The position numbers were made by a program, and so were the translations under genes. Source: an uncultured Lachnospiraceae bacterium (GTDB taxonomy: Bacteria > Bacillota > Clostridia > Lachnospirales > Lachnospiraceae). Taken from it: DNA of 8,008 nt. The notes beneath the pieces were generated by a model, which ran no database searches, was not told where the DNA came from, and saw nothing but the letters and a program-made list of their open reading frames with translations. The stretch is from the NCBI GenBank assembly GCA_902797565.1, contig CADBTO010000183.1, positions 1 through 8,008 of the forward strand, in the 5' to 3' direction. Positions 1 to 6,513 of the stretch are shown here, in pieces. Every line of letters starts with the position of its first letter. Position 1 is the stretch's first letter.

Positions 1-444
1 AGACATCCCTGCCCCTTCCGCCGTCCGCAGCATCATGCCCAGATTTCCGGGATCCTGGATATCTTCCAGGAGCAGTACGGCAGGCGCCCCGCCATCCTCC
101 CTCCCGCCCAGCACATCTTCCAGCCGCCAGGAAGGGTTTCGCACGAGCGCCAGCACCCCCTGCGGATGCTGCGTATCCCCCAGCCCCGCAAAAACCGGGT
201 CAGACACCACAAACAGCCGGCCTGCCTTATCTCCGGTCTCCTGCGCTTCCCAGAACGACTCAGACACAAAGAGCCCCTGCAGCAGCTCCTCCGGAATCTC
301 CGACACCATCCGCGGACCTTCCACCACAAAAAGCCCCGCCTTTTTTCTTTGGCGGGGCTTTTCTATCAACAACCGGACTTGTTTCAACTTGTCATTTTTC
401 AGACTGGTTATTTTCATTTTGTCATACATCCGAACCAAGCCCAT
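1..444 (-). CDS. TrmH/SpoU-family RNA 2'-O-methyltransferase, 3' end beyond the window
   Basis: This is the N-terminal 148 codons of a SpoU (SPOUT) RNA methyltransferase, predicted to transfer a methyl group from S-adenosylmethionine to a ribose 2'-OH in rRNA or tRNA. The N-terminal part matches the family's small substrate-binding domain (MKITSLKNDKLKQVRLL, then GLFVVEGPRMVSE at about residues 37-49). SPOUT motif 1 follows (LLLEDIQDPGNLG, then MMLRTAEGAG), with Asn134 and Arg140 in the expected places; motifs 2 and 3 lie outside the window. Three in-frame ATGs are possible, at 444, 429 and 417. I chose 444 because it sits one base after the pfkA stop with GGAG four bases upstream, which suggests stop-restart coupling. 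The family alignment would equally allow the MKITS start at 417. The exact target (RlmB-, TrmH- or TsnR-like) cannot be told from this fragment. A terminator-like hairpin lies within codons 28-39. Confidence 0.9.
   Translation of the reverse strand, partial: MGLVRMYDKMKITSLKNDKLKQVRLLIEKPRQRKKAGLFVVEGPRMVSEIPEELLQGLFVSESFWEAQETGDKAGRLFVVSDPVFAGLGDTQHPQGVLALVRNPSWRLEDVLGGREDGGAPAVLLLEDIQDPGNLGMMLRTAEGAGMS
329..362 (-). terminator. Intrinsic-terminator-like hairpin inside the methyltransferase coding region
   Basis: The arms at 329-340 and 351-362 form a perfect 12-bp inverted repeat with a 10-base loop. On the minus strand it reads AAAAGCCCCGCC, an A-rich loop, then GGCGGGGCTTTT followed by one more T. 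This gives an 8-bp all-G/C core flanked by an A-tract and a five-U run, the standard architecture of a Rho-independent terminator. It lies 84 bp past the pfkA stop but within codons 28-39 of the next gene, whose reading frame continues intact through it. It could act as a partial terminator or attenuator after pfkA, or the sequence may simply encode the EKPRQRKKAGLF stretch. The structure is seen directly; its function is inferred. Confidence 0.55.
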
Positions 445-445
445 T

Positions 446-1444
446 TCACTCCGGCACATTGACATAATCTGCATTCCCCAGCGAATAGCAGATCTGTACC
501 TGGTATTCATCCAGATCCTTGGTCATCCCAAGCGCCTCATCAATATCGAAATCCAGGAATTCCCCATGCTGGTAGCCTACCACACGGTTTGTCTTTCCAG
601 CGCAAAGCAGATCAACCGCCTTGCAGCCCATCGTTGAAGCATAGACCCTGTCCTTCGCCGTCGGTACACCGCCTCGCTGCATATGCCCAAGGATCGTTGC
701 CCTGGTTTCGATCCCGGTCGCAGCCTCGATCCGTTTTGCCATCGAAGCCGAATGTCCAATCCCCTCGGCATTGACAATGATATGGTGCTGCTTCCCACGC
801 TTCCGTCCGTCAATAATATGGTTCACCAGCGCCTGCTCATCATAATTATATCGCTCCGGCAGCAGCACATCTTCCGCACCGTTCGCGATCCCGCACCACA
901 TTGCAATATATCCGGCACCCCGGCCCATAACCTCGATGATGGAACAGCGTTCATGGGAAGTGGATGTATCCCTCACCTTGTCGATCGCTTCCATTGCGGT
1001 ATTGACCGCCGTGTCAAAACCAATCGTATATTCGGTGCAGGCGATGTCCAGATCAATCGTCCCCGGCACACCAATCGTATTCACACCAAGTGCCGCCAGC
1101 TTCTGCGCACCCTTGAAGGAGCCGTCCCCGCCGATGACCACCAGCCCGTCGATGCCGAACTTCCTGCAGATCTCTGCTCCCTGCCTCTGGTACTCTTCCT
1201 CCTTGAATTCCAGGCATCTGGCTGTTTGAAGGATGGTTCCACCACGGGAAATAATATCTGATACGCTGTGGGTCGTCATATCCTCGATTTCTTCATGCAG
1301 AAGTCCCGCATATCCACGCCGAATCCCTTTGACCTTTTTCCCATTCGTGATCGCCTGGCGTACCACAGCCCGGATTGCCGCATTCATACCCGGCGCATCC
1401 CCGCCACTGGTCAATACGCCGATCGTATTCACTCCGCTTCCCAT
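446..1444 (-). CDS. pfkA: ATP-dependent 6-phosphofructokinase
   Basis: The cytoplasmic enzyme phosphorylates fructose 6-phosphate to fructose 1,6-bisphosphate, the committed step of glycolysis. The 332-residue length is normal for the short bacterial ATP-PFK family. Visible signatures are the N-terminal TSGGDAPGMN loop (12-21), GGDGS (105-109, where the Gly after Asp marks ATP rather than pyrophosphate use), the catalytic TID segment (129-131, with Asp131 as general base), MGR (173-175), AEG (226-228) and HMQRGG (254-259). Counted against E. coli PfkA, the substrate residues Arg166, Arg248, His254 and Arg257 are kept. So are most effector-site residues (Arg25, Arg29, Arg158, Glu191). Two differences stand out: TIDLD instead of the usual TIDND, and Thr58 where E. 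coli has the effector-binding Arg54. The ATG start has a strong GGGAGGT site eight bases upstream. The gene lies downstream of dnaE with its own promoter, and the methyltransferase follows after one base. Confidence 0.97.
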   Translation of the reverse strand: MGSGVNTIGVLTSGGDAPGMNAAIRAVVRQAITNGKKVKGIRRGYAGLLHEEIEDMTTHSVSDIISRGGTILQTARCLEFKEEEYQRQGAEICRKFGIDGLVVIGGDGSFKGAQKLAALGVNTIGVPGTIDLDIACTEYTIGFDTAVNTAMEAIDKVRDTSTSHERCSIIEVMGRGAGYIAMWCGIANGAEDVLLPERYNYDEQALVNHIIDGRKRGKQHHIIVNAEGIGHSASMAKRIEAATGIETRATILGHMQRGGVPTAKDRVYASTMGCKAVDLLCAGKTNRVVGYQHGEFLDFDIDEALGMTKDLDEYQVQICYSLGNADYVNVPE

Positions 1445-1451
1445 CTAAAAT

Positions 1452-1458
1452 ACCTCCC
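1452..1458 (-). promoter_or_regulatory. Ribosome-binding site of pfkA
   Basis: GGGAGGT on the minus strand, a near-perfect Shine-Dalgarno sequence, ends seven to eight bases before the ATG at 1444. It fixes the pfkA start. Confidence 0.85.
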
Positions 1459-1476
1459 TAGTATAATATGAAACAC

Positions 1477-1500
1477 CCCGATTCAGATCGGGCTGCGATC
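1477..1500 (-). other. Overlapping small hairpins in the pfkA leader
   Basis: Two short stems compete for the same bases. Hairpin A pairs GATCG (1500-1496) with CGATC (1490-1486). Hairpin B pairs CCCGAT (1492-1487) with ATCGGG (1482-1477) around a four-base loop and is followed by GTGTTTCAT. They share 1487-1490, so only one can form at a time. Hairpin B could be a weak terminator for readthrough from dnaE or a leader element before the pfkA ribosome-binding site. The stems are only 5-6 bp, so a chance origin is quite possible. Confidence 0.3.
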
Positions 1501-1520
1501 TCACTTCTCAAAACCCTGTT

Positions 1521-1549
1521 ATTATAGCGTTTTTTCTTTCCATATTCAA
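1521..1549 (-). promoter_or_regulatory. Sigma-A-type promoter for pfkA
   Basis: On the minus strand, TTGAAT (1549-1544) and a perfect TATAAT (1526-1521) are separated by exactly 17 bp, with an A-rich spacer. Transcription would start near 1514, giving a leader of about 70 bases before the pfkA ATG. The site lies in the dnaE-pfkA gap, so pfkA can be expressed independently of dnaE. The match to the vegetative consensus is strong. Confidence 0.8.
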
Positions 1550-1577
1550 CAAAGAATCACAAAAAATATCATATTCT

Positions 1578-4500
1578 TTAGGCAAGACGGTATTTCAGCC
1601 CCACATTCTCCGCTCCAAAAGCCGCTGCCAGCGCCTTTTTCCTCTCCTCAGAAAAGGAATAACCCTTTGCCCGTTTCACGCGATGCTCCTGTTCCAGATA
1701 GATCACAAGATAATCCCTGCCGCCTGTCTTCGGAAACAGCGTTTCAACCTCTCCGGACCGTTCCAGATATTCATGCTTTCCGGCGAACTTCAGCCAGACC
1801 TCCCGCGGAATCTCCTCAAATGGGATCAGATCTTCCGCAATTAGACTGGCATTGCTCTCTTCTTTAATTGAAACCCTCCCTGGAATCAGGACCTTCTGGT
1901 CTTCTTCCAGCAGAAACTTCGATTTCTCATAAACATTCGGAAATACGATAATTTCCATTGTCCCCTCCAGATCTTCCAGATCCAGAAATGCCATTGGATT
2001 TCCATTTTTCGTATATTTTACGGTTTTCGCAGCAATCATCCCGCCGACCACGGTTTTCTCCCCGTCCCGAACCTTTGGCGGTTCCTCATCCGACTGGCGG
2101 ATAAAATCCCTGGAAACCGCCTGGCAGAGTTTCTCAAGCATCCATGCATCCTCTTCAAGCGGATGCCCGCTCAGGTACACCCCCAGGACTTCTTTTTCCA
2201 GTCCAAGAAAATCCCTGCGTTCATACTCCGAAAGCTCCGGAAGCTTGGAACGCAGTTCCTCCTTCTCCGCCTCCCCCGCCAGATCAAACAGGGAAAACTG
2301 CCCCGAAAGGGTCTTTTTCTTCTCTTCTTCGATATCACTCAGGATCCAGTGGAAACACACCGCCATCTGCCTGCGGTTCGCGCCAAGCCCATCCAATGCA
2401 CCCGCTTTGATCAGGTTCTCGAGCGTCCGCTTGTTGAGTCCCATATCAACTGAGCGACGCAAAAAATCCTCGAAATCCCGGAAAGGCCCAAGCGTCCTGC
2501 GATTTTCCAGAATCCGCTCCACATCCCCTTTTCCGACACTCTTGATCGCCATCAGCCCATAACGGATGCTGTCTCTTGCTTCGGATACAGAGAACCTGCC
2601 CTCTCCCACAGACACGCTCGGCGGCAGCACTTCGATTCCAGACCCCCTGCAAACGCTGATATATTCTGCCACCTTGTCATTCTTGTCAATGACGCTCGTA
2701 AGAAGCGCCGCAAAAAATTCGAGTGGATAATACAGCTTCAGCCACGCAGTCTGATACGCAACCACCGCATAGCATGCCGCATGGGATTTGTTGAACGCAT
2801 ACTTTGCAAAATCTGTCATCTGGTCAAAAATCTTGTTGGCAGTTGCTTCATCAATCCCGTTCGAGATACAGCCCGGCACCTGTTCCTCCGGATTCCCAAA
2901 CACGAAATTTTTCCGTTCCTGCTGCATCACCGATTCTTTTTTCTTGGACATGGCACGGCGCACCAGATCGCTCCGCCCCAGGGAATACCCCGCAAGATCC
3001 CGGACGATCTGCATAACCTGCTCCTGATAGACGATGCAGCCATAGGTCGGTGAAAGAATTGGCTCCAGCTGCGGGCACAGATAGTGGATGGTTCCATCAC
3101 CATTTTTCCCCCGGATATAATCCGGAATGAAGTCCATCGGCCCCGGCCGAAAGAGGGAAATCCCCGCAATAACATCCTCCAATGATCCGGGACGCAGTTC
3201 CCGCATAAAGTTTGTCATCCCCTGGGACTCCAGCTGGAACACCCCGGACGTATTTCCGCTGCTGATCATCTCAAATACCGCTGCATCCGCTTCATCGAGC
3301 GATTCCACATCGATCCTTTTTCCGGTATCCTCCTGAATCAGGCGGACCGCATCCTGGATGACGGTCAAGGTGCGCAGTCCCAGAAAGTCCATCTTCAAAA
3401 GCCCCAGTTCCTCAATCGTCGTCATTGGAAACTGGGTCACGATCGTCTTCCCGTCTGAAGCCCGTGCCAGAGGCACGAATTCCACCATCGGGCGCTGGGA
3501 GATCACCACCCCTGCCGCGTGCATCGACGTATGCCGGGGCAGCCCTTCCAGTTTCATGGACATATCAATCAACTCTTTCGCATCCGGCTCCGCATCCACA
3601 ATCGCCCGAAGATCCGGATTCTTCCGTAAAGCCTTTTCAATCGTGATATTCAGCTCCGCCGGGATCGACTTCGCGATCTTGTCCACATAGCCATACGGCA
3701 GATCCATCGCGCGTCCCACATCCCGGATCGCGTTGCGCGCCGCCATCGTCCCAAACGTGACAATCTGGGTCACACAGTCCGCGCCGTATTTCTCCACAAC
3801 ATAATCAATGACCTCTCCACGCCGGTTGAAACAAAAATCAACGTCGATATCCGGCATGGACACCCGCTCTGGATTCAAAAACCGCTCAAACAGCAGCTGA
3901 TAGCGGATCGGATCAATATTCGTAATCCCGGTCGTATAGGACACCATACTCCCCGCAGCGCTTCCACGCCCCGGCCCCACCGGTATGCCATGTTCCCGCG
4001 CATAGTTGATGAAATCCCAGACGATCAGAAAATAATCCACATACCCCATCGAACGGATCACATCCAGTTCATAGGACAGCCGCTCCTTCAGCTTTTCCAT
4101 TGAAAGCACGCCCGGCTGTGCTCCGCCTGCCTGCCCATCCATGCCGGCCTGCTCCACTCCGCCTGCCTGCCCATCCACGCCTGCCTTCTCCGCTCCGTCC
4201 CCGCGATTCCCATACCGCCGTTCCAGTCCATCGAAGCACAGCTTATTCAGATAACTCCAGGACGTATAGCCTTCCGGCACTTCAAAGTGCGGCAGCTTCG
4301 TCACGCCAAACTCAATCTCCACCCGGCAGCGGTCTGCAATCTTCTGCGTATTGTCCAGTGCCTCACCTGCATAGGGAAAGAGGGCGCGCATTTCCTCTTC
4401 GCTTTTGACATAGAACTGCCCGCCCTCGTATTTCATCCGGTCTTCATCGCCCACACGCTTCCCCGTCTGGATGCAGAGCAGGATATCATGTGCTTTCGCG

Positions 4501-5141
4501 TCCTCTGCCTGGGTGTAATGGCAGTCATTCGTCGCCACCAAAGGGATTCCCGTCTCTTTGGACAGCCTCAGCAGGCCCGCATTGACCTTTTTCTGCTCCG
4601 CCATCCCATGATCCTGCAATTCCAGGAAATAATTCCCTTCCCCGAAACACGCCAGATGCCTCCTCGCCGCCTCTTTCGCGCCCTCGTAATCATCCGCACG
4701 CAGATGCACCGCCACTTCTCCCGCAATGCAGGCAGACAGGCAGATAATCCCTTCCGAAAACCGCTCCAGGATCTCAAAATCCACCCTGGGTTTGTAGTAA
4801 TATCCATCAACAAACCCGGCGGTGACAATCTGCATCAGGTTGCTGTACCCCACATTGTTTTCAGCAAGCAGAATCAAATGGTAATATTTCGCTTCCCCCT
4901 TCGTCTTCTCCTTGTCAAAGCGGGAACCGGGCGCCACATAGACCTCACATCCCAGGACAGGGTTGATCCCTGCTTTCTTTGCCTCTTTATAGAAGTCAAT
5001 CACCCCATACATGACCCCATGGTCCGTGATCGCTGCAGCGTTCATCCCAAGCGACTTCACCTTCGCCACGTATTCCGTGATCTTGTTTGATCCATCCAGC
5101 AGTGAAAACTGGGTGTGGGTATGCAAATGAACAAAAGACAT
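1578..5141 (-). CDS. dnaE: DNA polymerase III alpha subunit, DnaE type
   Basis: This is a replicative or error-prone DNA polymerase of the C family. The 1187 residues form the full DnaE architecture. An N-terminal PHP domain keeps all nine expected metal ligands (His5, His7, Asp40, His41, Glu66, His88, Cys138, Asp206, His208). The polymerase core has GRGSAAGS near 392, PDIDVDFC with catalytic Asp433 and Asp435, and KMDFLG with Asp585. A helix-hairpin-helix region spans about 866-930, a beta-clamp-binding motif QFSLF lies at 948-952, and an OB-fold covers about 1028-1110. There is no DEDD exonuclease insertion, so this is not PolC; Clostridia usually carry both. The intact PHP site means metal-dependent proofreading is possible, as reported for Thermus DnaE, but this is inferred. 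Residues 315-341 are a repetitive Gly/Ala-rich insert. The ATG is preceded by AGGAG with 9-base spacing, overlapping the upstream stop codon. No convincing terminator follows the gene. Confidence 0.97.
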   Translation of the reverse strand: MSFVHLHTHTQFSLLDGSNKITEYVAKVKSLGMNAAAITDHGVMYGVIDFYKEAKKAGINPVLGCEVYVAPGSRFDKEKTKGEAKYYHLILLAENNVGYSNLMQIVTAGFVDGYYYKPRVDFEILERFSEGIICLSACIAGEVAVHLRADDYEGAKEAARRHLACFGEGNYFLELQDHGMAEQKKVNAGLLRLSKETGIPLVATNDCHYTQAEDAKAHDILLCIQTGKRVGDEDRMKYEGGQFYVKSEEEMRALFPYAGEALDNTQKIADRCRVEIEFGVTKLPHFEVPEGYTSWSYLNKLCFDGLERRYGNRGDGAEKAGVDGQAGGVEQAGMDGQAGGAQPGVLSMEKLKERLSYELDVIRSMGYVDYFLIVWDFINYAREHGIPVGPGRGSAAGSMVSYTTGITNIDPIRYQLLFERFLNPERVSMPDIDVDFCFNRRGEVIDYVVEKYGADCVTQIVTFGTMAARNAIRDVGRAMDLPYGYVDKIAKSIPAELNITIEKALRKNPDLRAIVDAEPDAKELIDMSMKLEGLPRHTSMHAAGVVISQRPMVEFVPLARASDGKTIVTQFPMTTIEELGLLKMDFLGLRTLTVIQDAVRLIQEDTGKRIDVESLDEADAAVFEMISSGNTSGVFQLESQGMTNFMRELRPGSLEDVIAGISLFRPGPMDFIPDYIRGKNGDGTIHYLCPQLEPILSPTYGCIVYQEQVMQIVRDLAGYSLGRSDLVRRAMSKKKESVMQQERKNFVFGNPEEQVPGCISNGIDEATANKIFDQMTDFAKYAFNKSHAACYAVVAYQTAWLKLYYPLEFFAALLTSVIDKNDKVAEYISVCRGSGIEVLPPSVSVGEGRFSVSEARDSIRYGLMAIKSVGKGDVERILENRRTLGPFRDFEDFLRRSVDMGLNKRTLENLIKAGALDGLGANRRQMAVCFHWILSDIEEEKKKTLSGQFSLFDLAGEAEKEELRSKLPELSEYERRDFLGLEKEVLGVYLSGHPLEEDAWMLEKLCQAVSRDFIRQSDEEPPKVRDGEKTVVGGMIAAKTVKYTKNGNPMAFLDLEDLEGTMEIIVFPNVYEKSKFLLEEDQKVLIPGRVSIKEESNASLIAEDLIPFEEIPREVWLKFAGKHEYLERSGEVETLFPKTGGRDYLVIYLEQEHRVKRAKGYSFSEERKKALAAAFGAENVGLKYRLA
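4121..4197 (-). repeat. 36-bp in-frame tandem repeat within dnaE
   Basis: The 20-base block CTCCGCCTGCCTGCCCATCC (plus strand) occurs at 4121-4140 and again, identical, at 4157-4176. The 16-base remainders are similar but not identical, and a third partial copy begins at 4193. The period of 36 bp equals 12 codons, so the frame is kept. The protein reads EKAGVDGQAGGV then EQAGMDGQAGGA. It falls in the surface-variable linker between the PHP domain and the polymerase core, just before the conserved KERLSYELDVI helix. Replication slippage could add or remove units without breaking the gene. Confidence 0.85.
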
Positions 5142-5150
5142 AAAAAACTA

Positions 5151-5155
5151 CTCCT
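5151..5155 (-). promoter_or_regulatory. Ribosome-binding site of dnaE overlapping the upstream stop codon
   Basis: AGGAG lies nine bases before the dnaE ATG and shares bases with the TAG stop (5156-5154) of the calcium-loop gene. Ribosomes finishing that gene arrive on the dnaE start signal, so translational coupling is likely. Confidence 0.8.
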
Positions 5156-6410
5156 ACCGTCCAACCGCCAGATCCATCTGGTGCAGCAGCCCTGCCCGCC
5201 CGGACTCAAACAGGAAAAATCCGCTTTTTCGGATATTTGCTAATGTTCTGTTTTCGTCATCCTTCACAGAAAATCCCGATTGATCCGCATGCAGGCTGAT
5301 TGCACCGACCCCTGCCTCCGAAAGTGAAAGCAGCGTCTGATTCCCGTCCGCATCCACGGAAAAGACCCGCAGTTTCCCAAACACCTCATCCAGCTCATCA
5401 ATCCAGCCGTTTCCATCCGTATCATACTGCGCCAAATCAGAAAACCCGTCCCCGGACTTCGTCCCGAACAGTTCCCTTCCATCATCAATCCGCCCGTTCC
5501 CATCCAGATCCAGAGCCAGGAACGCACTGCCCGCAGATAACGCGGACACCTCTTCCGCCTCCCCGTCTGCGTCCAGGTCAAACCGGAACTTCTGGTCGGA
5601 AATACCCACCGGATCATCCGAAAGATGGATCACGAGCGGATCCATCACCGGCAGATCCTGACTGTTTTTTACGAAATTCGTCTTTTGATAAAAGTGATAA
5701 GACATAGAAGCAGATAATGAAAACTGGATTTCTTTTCCGTCCCCCGTTATGACAGTACCTGTTGTTTCATAGGTCATCTCTTCCTCTTCCAGGCTTTCCT
5801 GCACCTGGCTCCGGCTCTCCACGCCCAAGGTGCTCCGCCCCCCCTGGATACTGCCCGCATAATGGGCCTGCGCAGGAAATACTGCAAAGCCGCTCCCGCC
5901 CCCATATCGGCCGGACGCAAGGTTCCCTGGTGCAAGATTCCCATTCGAAAGGATGTTCCCTTTTGCATCCACAGTCATCGAAAAACGGTTCATTGGCCCG
6001 CCCCGGCCTGCACCAAAAAATAACTGGAACAGATACCGGACGGACTCGATCTGCAGTTTCAGCTGCGTAGACAACGGCAGTTCCTCCATTGAAACTGACT
6101 GGTTCTCATGCACCTGGCTCTGGCTGGAACTTCCGCTGTCCCTCCAGGCAATTCCGCCTGCAATCTCTTCCGACCCTTCCGTAAGCTTCCCGTTTTTCGA
6201 ATAATTCGCATAGCTGGCATAGTCCATCGACGCTTCCCGCCCGCTTTTCGAATACGTTTCATTCAGGATACCCAGAAAATTATCCCGGCCGTCTCCACCC
6301 CCCTGCCCTCCGCTCGTGCGGACAAGCCGCTGGGAAGACACGGCAGTCCGCCTGCTCTCCCGCCTCTCCGTCCTGCTGCTTGTTTCAAATGTGCCGCCTG
6401 TAATGATCAT
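5154..6410 (-). CDS. Protein of unknown function with C-terminal EF-hand-like calcium-loop module
   Basis: I do not recognise a named family for the whole 418-residue protein. Residues 1-250 are polar, rich in Ser, Gly and charged residues, and probably largely flexible. No signal peptide or membrane segment is visible. Residues about 257-373 form a module I know from the tails of RTX/VCBS-type proteins: FDLDADGEAEE (Asp278/280/282), LALDLDGNGRIDDGRELFG (Asp301/303, Asn305, Asp309), GFSDLAQYDTDGNGWIDELD (Asp330/332, Asn334, Asp338, Asp341), VDADGN (353-357) and a closing LSEAGVGAISL. These loops should bind calcium. An in-frame TTG exists at 6440, but the ATG at 6410 has AGGAG eight bases upstream and is preferred. 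The gene has a likely promoter of its own and ends 12 bp before dnaE, so the two are probably co-transcribed. Calcium binding is a fair inference; the cellular role and location are unknown. Confidence 0.85.
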   Translation of the reverse strand: MIITGGTFETSSRTERRESRRTAVSSQRLVRTSGGQGGGDGRDNFLGILNETYSKSGREASMDYASYANYSKNGKLTEGSEEIAGGIAWRDSGSSSQSQVHENQSVSMEELPLSTQLKLQIESVRYLFQLFFGAGRGGPMNRFSMTVDAKGNILSNGNLAPGNLASGRYGGGSGFAVFPAQAHYAGSIQGGRSTLGVESRSQVQESLEEEEMTYETTGTVITGDGKEIQFSLSASMSYHFYQKTNFVKNSQDLPVMDPLVIHLSDDPVGISDQKFRFDLDADGEAEEVSALSAGSAFLALDLDGNGRIDDGRELFGTKSGDGFSDLAQYDTDGNGWIDELDEVFGKLRVFSVDADGNQTLLSLSEAGVGAISLHADQSGFSVKDDENRTLANIRKSGFFLFESGRAGLLHQMDLAVGR

Positions 6411-6418
6411 ACGCACTG

Positions 6419-6423
6419 CTCCT
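6419..6423 (-). promoter_or_regulatory. Ribosome-binding site deciding the start of the calcium-loop gene
   Basis: AGGAG, preceded by five A residues, ends eight bases before the ATG at 6410. The upstream in-frame TTG at 6440 has no comparable site, so the ATG is chosen. Confidence 0.8.
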
Positions 6424-6444
6424 TTTTCATCTGATATCAAAACA

Positions 6445-6473
6445 AGTATAAAGATCTGCCTTCAAACCAGCAA
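6445..6473 (-). promoter_or_regulatory. Likely sigma-A promoter for the calcium-loop gene and dnaE
   Basis: On the minus strand, TTGCTG (6473-6468) and TATACT (6450-6445) are 17 bp apart. The -10 box matches consensus at 5 of 6 positions; the -35 is weaker, with only TTG in common. The predicted transcript would begin near 6438, with a leader of roughly 28 bases ending in the strong AGGAG site. An imperfect dyad, CATAA-ATA-TTATG, sits at 6476-6488 just upstream of the -35 and might be a protein-binding site, but this is weak. Confidence 0.5.
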
Positions 6474-6513
6474 ACCATAATATTTATGATATCGGCAGTT
6501 CCCAGTAAAATCT

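Noticed and set aside
35..637. A 200-codon plus-strand open frame opposite the methyltransferase and pfkA
   Set aside because: It is antisense to two convincing genes, is low in complexity (Ser/Pro-rich at its start) and lacks a ribosome-binding site. It is a shadow.
1555..1580. Possible dnaE terminator in the AT-rich sequence after its stop
   Set aside because: The only stem (AAAGAATA with TATTTTTT, three-base loop) is A/T with a G-U pair and would be too unstable to terminate.
4287..5090. A 267-codon open frame on the plus strand opposite dnaE
   Set aside because: It lies entirely antisense to a conserved, complete dnaE. Its protein has no recognisable motif, and long antisense frames are expected where third positions are G/C-rich.
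6411..6440. TTG start extending the calcium-loop protein by ten residues
   Set aside because: The ATG at 6410 has a strong AGGAG at ideal spacing, and the extension would include that site as coding sequence. The predicted transcript would start almost on the TTG.
6476..6488. Dyad CATAA-ATA-TTATG upstream of the calcium-loop gene promoter
   Set aside because: Five-base A/T-rich arms are expected by chance in an AT-rich gap. It is noted with the promoter but not called as an operator.
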